A DNA stretch of 6,468 nt from Methylococcales bacterium (GCA_023134955.1 JAGLUC010000371.1:1-6468); one strand, 5' to 3'; shown: positions 1 to 5,414, counted from the first letter of the stretch. A program made the numbers and translations. Notes: generated from the sequence alone by a model not told the origin.

Positions 1-2
1 AG

Positions 3-53
3 AAAGTTTGGGATTCTGTTTCAGTTAAAATTATTGAAAATTCTGAAAATTAA
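3..53 (+). CDS. Possible C-terminal tail of an upstream gene (partial)
   Basis: The third + frame is open from the window edge to a TAA at 51-53 and encodes about 16 residues ending in KIIENSEN. The composition (Trp, Asp, Glu, Ser mixed with Val and Ile) looks more like protein than the other two frames, but the stretch is far too short to identify. It could equally be chance in AT-rich DNA. No function is assigned. Confidence 0.2.
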   Translation, partial: KVWDSVSVKIIENSEN

Positions 54-371
54 GAAGGGCATGAATCTTTATTTACCATTATAAATATAACTTTTGTCTG
101 CAAGTCTGTTGTAGATAAAAGCTATTGTTGATAGCTTGAAAGATCAATTAATGAGTAAGATTTCCAAACACTTTGTAGTGTTATTTGGTTTGGCTGTTGG
201 TTATATCTTATAAATATAGAAAGGAAATTATTGCAGGTGTTATATCGGATGCAGGTAAAAGGATTTTTTTGTAAAAAAACTTAATGAGTTGTGTACTTAT
301 GATTTGAATTCAGGATGAATAAAGTTAGGTGAGAAGTGTTAAAAGCCATATTGATAACTATCATAAAAGAA
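54..371. other. Non-coding stretch with AT-rich hairpins
   Basis: No frame on either strand holds a convincing gene here. The region lies 3' of the sigma-54 activator, which is on the - strand. It contains several short inverted repeats: 7-bp arms at 119-125/131-137, 6-bp arms at 167-172/177-182 with partial outer pairing CCAAA/TTTGG, and a T7-GT-A7 repeat at 264-279. Read on the - strand, the first is followed by a short T tract and could be a weak terminator. I see no tRNA, riboswitch or CRISPR repeat. Confidence 0.5.
119..137 (-). terminator. Possible weak terminator hairpin downstream of the sigma-54 activator
   Basis: AAGCTAT (119-125) and ATAGCTT (131-137) are perfect inverted repeats around a 5-nt loop. 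On the - strand the stem runs into TTTTAT, which resembles a short intrinsic-terminator tract. The stem has only two G-C pairs and lies about 235 bases past the stop codon at 372. Termination here is therefore weakly supported. Confidence 0.25.
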
Positions 372-1328
372 TTAAGCTATTGCTAAATTATATTTTTTTA
401 TACGATAAAGTAAAGTATCTCTAGATATGCCTAGTAGTCGTGCTGACTGGCTACGATTACCTTTAGTTCTAATTAATGCTTGGTTAATCATATCAATTTC
501 AAGGGCGTCTAAGTTTAAACCTGTTTTAGGTAAAATAAATTCTACTGCCTTTGAGGTGGATGTATGTTTGATAAACTCTAAGGGGAGGTTTTCGGGTTCA
601 ATTATTTTTCCAGCTAGTAGAATACTTAGGCGTTCACATAAGTTACGTAGTTCACGAATATTACCCGGCCAATTATAAGATTTTAAGACTTTAATAGTAC
701 GTTTACTAAGCTTAGGAGGAGGAGTTGAATGCTTTTCAGCATAGATGAATAAAAAGTGTTTTACTAATAATTCTATATCTTCAGTTCGTTGTTTTAATGA
801 CGGTAACTCGATGGGGACAATATTTAAGCGGAAAAATAGATCTTGGCGAAATTTACCCGTTGAAATTTTCTTTGCAAGATCCATATTTGTTGCAGAGATT
901 ACTCGTACATTGACTTTATATGGTTTAGTTTCACCAACAGGTAAACAATCTCCAGACTCTAAAAACCGGAGTAGTTTAGCCTGAATGCTAAGAGGTAATG
1001 AGTTGACTTCATCAAGAAATAAGGTGCCCTCATTTGCTGATTGAAGTAAACCTTGTTTATTTTCAATTGCTCCAGTAAAAGCTCCTTTTTTATGACCAAA
1101 TAACGCAGATTCAATAAGACTTTCAGATAATGCTGCGCAATTTAAAATAATAAAGGGTTTGTCTGCTCGGGTGCTATGTTTTTGAATTGCATTAGCTAAT
1201 ACTTCCTTTCCAGTTCCTGTTTCACCTTTAATTAATACAGTTACATCTGTTCCTGCAATGATTTTTGCATTGCGAATAAGAGCTTCAAAAACAGGTGATT
1301 TTCCAATGTTTAGGTTGAAATGGGACAT
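372..1328 (-). CDS. Sigma-54-dependent activator lacking a sensory domain (AAA+ plus Fis HTH, PspF-like layout)
   Basis: This 318-residue bacterial enhancer-binding protein should hydrolyse ATP to open sigma-54 RNA polymerase complexes. The AAA+ core begins almost at the N-terminus. Visible motifs are Walker A GETGTGKE (35-42), the sigma-54 contact loop GAFTGA (82-87), Walker B GTLFLDEV (101-108), sensor I with ATN (146-148), candidate arginine fingers R161 and R167, and sensor II WPGNIREL (220-227). A Fis-type HTH follows at about 290-312 (GNRSQSARLLGIS then RDTLLYRIKKY). There is no receiver, GAF or PAS domain. In PspF, which has the same layout, control comes from a partner protein rather than an own sensor. 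ATG at 1328 is the only plausible start; the frame closes at a TAG a few codons upstream and no strong Shine-Dalgarno is seen. All catalytic motifs look intact. It is divergent from ihfB. The target promoter is unknown. Confidence 0.93.
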   Translation of the reverse strand: MSHFNLNIGKSPVFEALIRNAKIIAGTDVTVLIKGETGTGKEVLANAIQKHSTRADKPFIILNCAALSESLIESALFGHKKGAFTGAIENKQGLLQSANEGTLFLDEVNSLPLSIQAKLLRFLESGDCLPVGETKPYKVNVRVISATNMDLAKKISTGKFRQDLFFRLNIVPIELPSLKQRTEDIELLVKHFLFIYAEKHSTPPPKLSKRTIKVLKSYNWPGNIRELRNLCERLSILLAGKIIEPENLPLEFIKHTSTSKAVEFILPKTGLNLDALEIDMINQALIRTKGNRSQSARLLGISRDTLLYRIKKYNLAIA

Positions 1329-1384
1329 AATAATTTTATCTAAAATGTATGGTTTCTAAGAGAGCTACTATTTCTAGGATATGT

Positions 1385-1390
1385 ATTATA
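1385..1390 (-). promoter_or_regulatory. Candidate -10 box for the sigma-54 activator gene
   Basis: The - strand reads a perfect TATAAT here, about 57 bases upstream of the ATG at 1328. No good -35 hexamer lies 16-18 bases further upstream. In such AT-rich DNA a perfect hexamer can arise by chance. The poor -35 would suit a promoter that needs an activator, and the palindrome at 1421-1438 lies just upstream. Confidence 0.35.
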
Positions 1391-1420
1391 CTAAGATAAA
1401 ATAACGAGTTGATTATTTTA

Positions 1421-1438
1421 AAAAGCATATATGCTTTT
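1421..1438. promoter_or_regulatory. Perfect 18-bp palindrome, likely operator
   Basis: AAAAGCATATATGCTTTT is identical to its own reverse complement. It lies between two divergent genes and just upstream of the candidate - strand promoter, where a dimeric regulator would bind. The GCATATATGC core is unlike a rho-independent terminator because it has no spacer loop. A plausible ligand is the Fis-type HTH of the neighbouring activator or another ICE regulator; this is inference. Confidence 0.5.
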
Positions 1439-1492
1439 ATTTTACATGTTTTTTGGATTAAATGCTGTTATATCTATCTTTTTATTAAACAA

Positions 1493-1522
1493 TTGACTCA
1501 TAGGGTTATATTTCGATATACC
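1493..1522 (+). promoter_or_regulatory. Candidate sigma-70-type promoter for ihfB
   Basis: TTGACT (1493-1498, five of six matches to TTGACA) is followed after 18 bases by TATACC (1517-1522, four of six). This places the start of transcription about 25 bases before the ihfB ATG. The -10 falls inside an inverted repeat (1502-1524), so a protein bound there would block the polymerase. Confidence 0.4.
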
Positions 1523-1524
1523 CT
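1502..1524. promoter_or_regulatory. Inverted repeat with TTCG loop overlapping the ihfB -10
   Basis: AGGGT(T)ATAT at 1502-1511 pairs with ATATACCCT at 1516-1524 across the loop TTCG (1512-1515), giving nine base pairs with one bulged T. It overlaps the spacer and -10 of the candidate ihfB promoter. It could be an operator, for example for autoregulation. Being upstream of the presumed transcript start, it is less likely to act as an RNA hairpin. Confidence 0.4.
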
Positions 1525-1554
1525 ACAACATACCAACTAATTCTAGGGTGACTT

Positions 1555-1835
1555 ATGACGAAAAATGAGCTCATAAAAAAACTAGCTTATAACTTTCCTG
1601 ATTTACAGGTTTCTGATGTATATTTAGCTGTTGATACTATTTTGGAGGATATGAGGGCAACATTAGAATCCGGTGAACGTATAGAAATACGTGGTTTTGG
1701 AAGTTTTACTGTTCGTTATTTTCTGCTCACCAAGGAAGAAACCCACGAACAATTGAAGCCGTTCAGGTAATGTCCCGATCTAGGGTACACTTTAAACCTG
1801 GCCTGGAAATGAGAGAACGAGTTAAAAAAAACTAA
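1555..1835 (+). pseudogene. ihfB: Integration host factor beta subunit, frameshifted
   Basis: IHF-beta pairs with IHF-alpha to bend DNA sharply in recombination, conjugative transfer and sigma-54 transcription. Residues 1-55 in the starting frame match the family (MTKNELI at the N-terminus, then GERIEIRGFGSFTVRY). The frame then turns to unrelated sequence and stops at 1768-1770 (71 residues). From 1719 in the adjacent frame the missing half is present: GRNPRT with its DNA-intercalating proline, then SRVHFKPGLEMRERVKKN and TAA at 1833-1835. Rejoined, it is 93 residues, the normal IHF-beta length. One T is missing from the T run at 1719-1722 (four present, five expected). Start ATG 1555 follows AGGGTG. 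There is no rpsA upstream, so this is not the usual chromosomal ihfB context. The product may be dead, a sequencing artefact, or partly rescued by -1 slippage on TTTT. Confidence 0.85.
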
Positions 1836-1956
1836 GCACTAAATTTTATTGGCTTAATAGTGAGGTATTTCATTTCTAAGAGTTTGCACAAAGAGGTGAA
1901 AATCCCTTATTGAATTTATACGGACATAGTTTTAGTTCTATTTGTCATATAAAAAA
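1836..1956. other. Short non-coding gap between ihfB and the insertion sequence
   Basis: No ORF or clear terminator is visible. The + frame that would join the gene fragment right of the IS has stops at 1933 and repeatedly upstream, so the missing 5' half of that gene is not here. CACTA (1837-1841) and TAGTG (1858-1862) are weak inverted repeats just after ihfB. Confidence 0.4.
1949..1956. repeat. Candidate 8-bp target duplication, left copy
   Basis: ATAAAAAA, identical to 3259-3266. The match extends by one T on the left. Because the sequence is so A-rich, chance identity cannot be excluded. Confidence 0.5.
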
Positions 1957-1959
1957 TAA

Positions 1960-1985
1960 GGGTCTATGTTGAATAGAGTGGGTAA
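1960..1985 (+). repeat. Left terminal inverted repeat of the IS
   Basis: It starts GGGTCTATG and ends GAGTGGGTAA, matching the reverse complement of 3232-3257 at 22 of 26 positions. The differences are at positions 10, 11, 15 and 16. The transposase stop codon (TAG, 1964-1966 on the - strand) lies inside this repeat, so the gene runs to the very end of the element. Confidence 0.9.
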
Positions 1986-3194
1986 TTAAATTTTAATTTC
2001 CCACATAAAAAGTAGATCATATTAATGAGGTTGTTGGTATTTCGAAAACCTCTTGCTCTACGTTTAGCCATTTGAATTTTGTTATTTATGCTTTCAAGAA
2101 TGGCATTAGTAATATGTGTTTCAACAAAGTTTACAATGCCTGACAGATGAGATTTTACGGTCTTTGCAAAGGTCATAAAGGATTGAATTTTGCTTTGTTC
2201 AACCTCTGCACACCAACAGTCAATAAATGCGGTTGCTGCTTGCTTATTAGGCATTTCCCAAAGATCATTAAATAACGTTTTCAAACGGTATGCCTCCCCC
2301 AAAGTTGGGAACAAGGTGATTAACTCATTGAGTGATGTTTTCTTACTCTCAGATAATGAATTTTGGTTTTTCAAAAAGGTGTACTTGTGTCCTTTTAATT
2401 CATCATGTTCCAGCCTTTCTTGTTGCCTGACCTTATCCATTGCTTCATTTAGTAGCTTAACAACATGAAAACGGTCAAAAGTAATTTCGGCTTCTGGAAA
2501 ATTTTTCTTAATCCCTGAAATGAAAGCAGGTGAAAGGTCAATGCTGGCTTGGGTGATCTGTTGTGGATCAACCTTTTTAAGCTGTAAATAGTCTTTGATC
2601 TCTTCAATTGTTTTAGCATCCTTTCCTTCAACAACATGAAGGACTCTACGTTGTTCCAAATCAACTGCAACGGTGACATACTTATGGCCTTTACGTCTTG
2701 ATGTTTCATCAAACCCAAGCTGAGTAACCTTTGAAGGATCATCAGCCTCATAGGCTAGACTTATCCAGTGATTAAAAATGGTCCAAATTCTATGTGGATT
2801 TTCCTTCAGTAATTGACCTACTTTATTAACAGGCATTTCTTTTTCAATTAAAGCCATTGCTAGAGCTTCAAATAACAAAGTGAAACCACTGCCTTTGCGA
2901 GCCCAAGGGACATCAATTAAACGGACTTTACCTTCACTTGTACGAATGCGAGGAACTGAGCAATGGAGAAGACAGGTGTGTTCAAAAAAATTTAGGTGTC
3001 GCCATGTTTTATCTTGAGTATCGTGAACAGAACAGCTTTCACCCTTTTCATCTTCAAACTTTACTACCACGCATAAAACCAAAATGAATATGCAGCTCTT
3101 TGACTGAATTATCATTTGTCAGTATTTCAACATTAGAAATAAACCAAGGATCTTTTAGGCCTAATGCAAGTGTAAATATTTCAGTGCTATTCAT
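1964..3194 (-). pseudogene. ISL3-family transposase, frameshifted near the N-terminus
   Basis: This DDE transposase is encoded in two overlapping frames. The N-terminus (ATG at 3194, MNSTEIFTLALGLKDPWF) reads to RGSKV and stops at TGA 3054-3056. The rest continues in the +1 frame as KFEDEKGES, then TWRHLNFFEH and the catalytic core, to TAG at 1964. Removing one A from the AAA at 3060-3062 restores a 409-residue protein, the usual ISL3 size. Likely catalytic residues in restored numbering are D162 (GFDETSRRKG), D219 (SIDLSPAF) and E367 (AILESINNK), followed by the family-typical RARGFRNTNN. Most cysteines of the usual N-terminal zinc-binding region are missing. No good ribosome-binding site precedes 3194. 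A second ATG at 3115 begins the downstream frame, but it lacks the true N-terminal domain and its first 18 residues look like out-of-frame sequence. Confidence 0.88.
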
Positions 3195-3231
3195 GGGGGA
3201 TGGTAGTGAAAATTGAATTATTTTACAGGGT

Positions 3232-3257
3232 TTACCCACTCATTTCTTCATAGACCC
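3232..3257 (-). repeat. Right terminal inverted repeat of the IS
   Basis: Read on the - strand it begins GGGTCTATG and ends GAGTGGGTAA, pairing with 1960-1985. Just inside it, GGGTTTACCC (3229-3238) forms a small nested palindrome. Confidence 0.9.
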
Positions 3258-3470
3258 TATAAAAAAACTAGCCCCCGTTTTACCTTAGTCAGTATTGATC
3301 AATGGGGGCATGATATTTATATCGTGATTAGATCACAGGGACAATTACACGATCTTACCAAAGGACATGTTTTTAATGGCTGGCAAGTGTATAGCGTTGA
3401 CCGTTTACGAAGGACTGTTATGTTTAAAAACAAGGCTGGTACACGCAGAGAATTGTCTGTTAAAACATAA
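3258..3470 (+). pseudogene. 3' fragment of a PilP/GspC-like ICE gene cut by the IS
   Basis: About 70 codons remain, from the IS edge to TAA at 3468-3470. The visible part reads FTLVSIDQWGHDIYIVIRSQ, then a short turn (KGHVFNGWQVYSVD) and VMFKNKAGTRRELSV. This pattern of short beta strands with the central 'G..V..GW.V..ID...V.....G....L' spacing resembles the C-terminal periplasmic domain of PilP/GspC-type proteins in type IV pilus and secretion systems. The assignment is from pattern only. The frame is open back into the IS to a TTG at 3213, so a fusion product is possible but would lack an export signal. The gene ends 10 bases before the PFL_4693-family gene, as expected for the same operon. 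No 5' half exists left of the IS. Confidence 0.6.
3259..3266. repeat. Candidate 8-bp target duplication, right copy
   Basis: ATAAAAAA, identical to 1949-1956. It abuts the right end of the IS and lies at the start of the interrupted gene fragment. Confidence 0.5.
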
Positions 3471-3480
3471 GAAAAATCAG

Positions 3481-4239
3481 ATGATGAATCAATTGTTTTC
3501 TACTGGCTTACTATTAACGCTATTTGTAATTTCATTAACGCCAGTTAACGCAACTCAAACTAAAGAAAAGAAGCTTAAACATACACCGATAAATGTACAA
3601 GAATTAGCTGAAGAAAGTCATCGTCAACAATGGGCGTTATCAAAAGCGGATTGGGCTAGGTACAAAACTTTAATGCAAGGTATTCGGGGCAGTATTAGCC
3701 CCCAAAATATATCACCGATTGAGGTATTAGGTACTCATGCAAGAACAGATGCAGAGCGCAGAAAATATGCTGAAACCTGGGCAAGAATGCGGCATGAAGA
3801 TATAGATAGGATTTTGGCCTTTCAACTGGCGTATAACCAAGCTTTTGCAAGACTGTACCCAAATGAACAGATCATTAACACCAAATTATTAAATTTAGTC
3901 CAAGGGAGTGATTTTAAAACAGGTGACCGTGTATTGATTTTTGTTAAAGTTGAACAATGTGCTGAATGTGAAAAGATCATTCAACAAGTAATGCGAGACG
4001 AAGTCGCCAAAAAACTACACGTTGATATTTATTTTGTTGATACAAAAAATAAAATTGACGATGACAAAATAAGACAGTGGGCAAAACGACAACAGATTGA
4101 TGCGCAACGACTTAAAATAGGCCGTATTACACTTAATCATGATAAGGGTACGCTGTATCGAATGACCCATAAATTCATTAGTTCTGTGCCATTAGTCTTT
4201 AGTATTAATTCTAATCAATTGAAACGCATTCACTATTAA
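3481..4239 (+). CDS. ICE protein, PFL_4693 family (TIGR03759), exported, with CxxC motif
   Basis: This 252-residue conserved component of PFGI-1/SXT-like ICEs has no known biochemical role. The start MMNQ (ATG 3481 or 3484) gives a clear signal peptide: a hydrophobic run at about 5-18, then PVNA and a likely cleavage site near residue 22. The frame is open further upstream, but that part overlaps the previous gene and breaks the signal peptide. The family signature is plain: WALSKADWARYKTLMQGIRG, then SPIEVLGTHARTDAERRKYA, then RILAFQLAYNQAFARLYP. The C-terminal half (about 150-250) looks thioredoxin-like, with VLIFVKVEQ, C160-A-E-C163, a DIYFVD strand and a cis-Pro-like SVP. This suggests a periplasmic redox or disulfide-related role, by inference. 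No strong Shine-Dalgarno precedes it, so translation may depend on the upstream gene that the IS has cut. Confidence 0.85.
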   Translation: MMNQLFSTGLLLTLFVISLTPVNATQTKEKKLKHTPINVQELAEESHRQQWALSKADWARYKTLMQGIRGSISPQNISPIEVLGTHARTDAERRKYAETWARMRHEDIDRILAFQLAYNQAFARLYPNEQIINTKLLNLVQGSDFKTGDRVLIFVKVEQCAECEKIIQQVMRDEVAKKLHVDIYFVDTKNKIDDDKIRQWAKRQQIDAQRLKIGRITLNHDKGTLYRMTHKFISSVPLVFSINSNQLKRIHY

Positions 4240-4250
4240 AGGCGATAGCA

Positions 4251-4271
4251 ATGAAGATAAAAAATAGATGA
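4251..4271 (+). other. Six-codon mini-ORF or original start of the transglycosylase gene
   Basis: ATG 4251 is preceded by AAGGCG (4239-4244) at a workable distance, a better ribosome-binding site than the one before 4276. It encodes MKIKNR and stops at TGA 4269-4271. Removing one A from the A6 run at 4259-4264 would join it in frame to the transglycosylase (MKIKIDDKMFDKS). It may be the real start broken by an indel, a slippage site, or a small coupling ORF. Confidence 0.4.
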
Positions 4272-4275
4272 TAAA

Positions 4276-4830
4276 ATGTTTGATAAGTCAGTGGCTAACG
4301 ATGCAATAGTTTTGCTAATCTTGATTTTAGCAACACACATAACATTAGCTAAGGCAGAAACAATTCCATCTAATTATCACAAGATAGCGATCGAAAATAA
4401 TATACCCACGGTTATTCTTTATGCTGTTGCTTTAGCAGAAAGTGCTACAAAAATAAAACCAAGGCACTATAAACCTTGGCCCTGGACGCTTAATGTTGCA
4501 GGTATTCCAAGAAGATACTCAACACGAAAATCAGCCTATAAAGGCTTAATATACTTTCTTCAGCAAGGTGTTAAATCAATAGATATAGGGATTATGCAAA
4601 TCAACTGGCGTTATCATCATAAAAAGTTGGGTACGCCCTGGCAAGCCTTAGAGCCGATACATAATATACAAACAGGTGCCAGCATACTGAATGGTGAATA
4701 TAAAATAACGGGGGAATGGAAGCAGGCAATAGGACGTTACCATTCTCCTGGACAAAAACCGAAGCAAAAAAAGCGAGCATTAAATTATGCCAATCGGGTA
4801 ATGAAGCATATTCACCGAGTCACACAATAA
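4276..4830 (+). CDS. Lytic transglycosylase (SLT domain) of the conjugation machinery
   Basis: This 184-residue enzyme should cleave the glycan between MurNAc and GlcNAc, opening the cell wall for the transfer channel; equivalents in other systems include VirB1-type proteins. A hydrophobic segment (about 10-25, IVLLILILATHITLAKAE) serves as a signal peptide or anchor. The catalytic glutamate is probably E55 in YAVALAES. The fold motif GIMQINW is at 105-111, followed by LGTPWQALEPIHNIQTGASIL and GRYHSPGQ, both typical of SLT domains. Between E55 and GIMQINW lies a Trp/Pro-rich insert (KPWPWTLNVAG) that is common in ICE transglycosylases. ATG 4276 is the first in-frame start, with only a poor ribosome-binding site. 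A better-placed ATG at 4251 is out of frame by one A. It follows the PFL_4693 gene by 36 bases. Confidence 0.9.
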   Translation: MFDKSVANDAIVLLILILATHITLAKAETIPSNYHKIAIENNIPTVILYAVALAESATKIKPRHYKPWPWTLNVAGIPRRYSTRKSAYKGLIYFLQQGVKSIDIGIMQINWRYHHKKLGTPWQALEPIHNIQTGASILNGEYKITGEWKQAIGRYHSPGQKPKQKKRALNYANRVMKHIHRVTQ

Positions 4831-4876
4831 AACCTGCTGATATTTCAATGACGGTTTCTTGTGTTTTTTCTTTAGC

Positions 4877-4904
4877 CATGACATAAAATCCATTTTATGT
4901 CATG
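4877..4904. promoter_or_regulatory. Perfect 13-bp hairpin just before the PFL_4695-family gene
   Basis: CATGACATAAAAT (4877-4889) and ATTTTATGTCATG (4892-4904) pair perfectly across a CC turn. Outer bases TTAGC (4872-4876) and GCTAA (4911-4915) can extend the pairing, partly covering the Shine-Dalgarno AAGGGAA (4914-4920). No T tract follows, so it is not a standard terminator. It could control translation or mRNA stability within the operon, or be a protein-binding palindrome. The 95-base gap it occupies has no gene. Confidence 0.55.
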
Positions 4905-4925
4905 TTATTAGCTAAGGGAAATTCC

Positions 4926-5414
4926 ATGCAGCATAAAATAATGCGTTCAATATTGTTAGTGTTTATGGTGGCTGAGCTAAAAGCAGAGCCCCTAGTCATC
5001 TACGACAGTGGAAATACAAAACCCTTACAGTCTTTTCCTAAAACTATACGTTATCAGTTTGCAGCCCCTGAAAATTATCAGGCAGAATTTAATGGATTAC
5101 CTGTTGTTACTTCTTCGATGTCACTAGGACGTATTAAGACAAGAGTGATCAATCGCCCCTTTCTTAATCAACCTATTTTTATTGTGGGTGCAGATGCGCT
5201 TTCTTTAACTTGGTTAAAGGAGCATCGTCAACAACTCAAAAAATATAATGCAACAGGCATTGTCGTCAATGTAAAAACTCAAAAAGAATTAAAGCAACTG
5301 GTACAGGCTTCCGGTGGATTGGCTATTAATCCTGTAGTTGGCGATAAAATATCACGTCAATTATCACTCAAGCATTATCCAGCCTTAATTTCAGCCACAC
5401 AGATTGAGCAATGA
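4926..5414 (+). CDS. ICE protein, PFL_4695 family (TIGR03765/DUF2859), exported
   Basis: This 162-residue conserved ICE component of unknown function is nearly always found just before traD in this ICE class. ATG 4926 is preferred over the in-frame upstream ATG at 4902 because AAGGGAA (4914-4920) precedes it and it gives a compact signal peptide (MRSILLVFMVAELKA, cleavage near residue 20). Family features in order are EPLVIYDSGNTKPL, the basic turn RIKTRVINRPF, FIVGADALSLTWLKEHRQQL, and the C-terminal end KHYPALISATQIEQ. No catalytic motif is visible. The product is probably periplasmic. Its TGA overlaps the traD ATG by four bases (ATGA), so the two are translationally coupled. A strong hairpin at 4877-4904 lies directly upstream. 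Confidence 0.88.
   Translation: MQHKIMRSILLVFMVAELKAEPLVIYDSGNTKPLQSFPKTIRYQFAAPENYQAEFNGLPVVTSSMSLGRIKTRVINRPFLNQPIFIVGADALSLTWLKEHRQQLKKYNATGIVVNVKTQKELKQLVQASGGLAINPVVGDKISRQLSLKHYPALISATQIEQ

Larger units (their letters stand above)
1329..1554. promoter_or_regulatory. Divergent intergenic control region between the sigma-54 activator and ihfB
   Basis: These 226 AT-rich bases separate two divergent genes and must hold both promoters. Visible elements are a perfect -10 hexamer on the - strand (1385-1390), an 18-bp perfect palindrome (1421-1438), a TTGACT box (1493-1498) and an inverted repeat with a TTCG loop (1502-1524). I looked for GG-N10-GC spaced -24/-12 sites on both strands and found none; the nearest (GG at about 1345) has the wrong spacing. 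Confidence 0.55.
1957..3258 (-). mobile_element. ISL3-family insertion sequence, about 1.3 kb
   Basis: The element has an ISL3-type transposase on the - strand and near-perfect terminal inverted repeats (1960-1985 and 3232-3257). The ends proposed here are those that give an identical 8-bp flank, ATAAAAAA, at 1949-1956 and 3259-3266; ISL3 elements usually make 8-bp duplications. With these ends the left terminus carries two extra bases (TA) outside the AGGG shared by both repeats. The exact boundary is therefore uncertain by about two or three bases. The length fits the family. The transposase is frameshifted, so the copy is probably immobile on its own but could be moved in trans by a sister copy. 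Confidence 0.85.

Noticed and set aside
264..279. T7-GT-A7 repeat as an intrinsic terminator
   Set aside because: The stem has no G-C pairs and a 2-nt loop; this is common in AT-rich spacers and would not terminate efficiently.
427..984. Two + strand ORFs (427-678 and 745-984)
   Set aside because: They lie wholly antisense to the sigma-54 activator, whose - strand frame carries every family motif. Their translations show no protein-like features.
1340..1362. Possible sigma-54 promoter (GG then GC downstream)
   Set aside because: The spacing between the GG and GC elements is 11 rather than 10 bases and the surrounding consensus bases do not match.
1836..1956. ihfB terminator at CACTA/TAGTG
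   Set aside because: The arms are only 5 bp with a 16-nt loop and no following T run.
2190..2751. ORFs at 2190-2468 (+) and 2449-2751 (-) inside the transposase
   Set aside because: They are out-of-frame shadows of the ISL3 transposase, whose own frame has the DDE residues across this region.
3367..3480. Extending the PFL_4693-family gene upstream to 3367
   Set aside because: The extension overlaps the PilP-like fragment in another frame, has no family similarity, and would bury the signal peptide that starts at 3481.
4902..4925. Starting the PFL_4695-family gene at ATG 4902
   Set aside because: That ATG lies inside the 13-bp hairpin and has no ribosome-binding site, whereas ATG 4926 follows AAGGGAA and directly begins the signal peptide.
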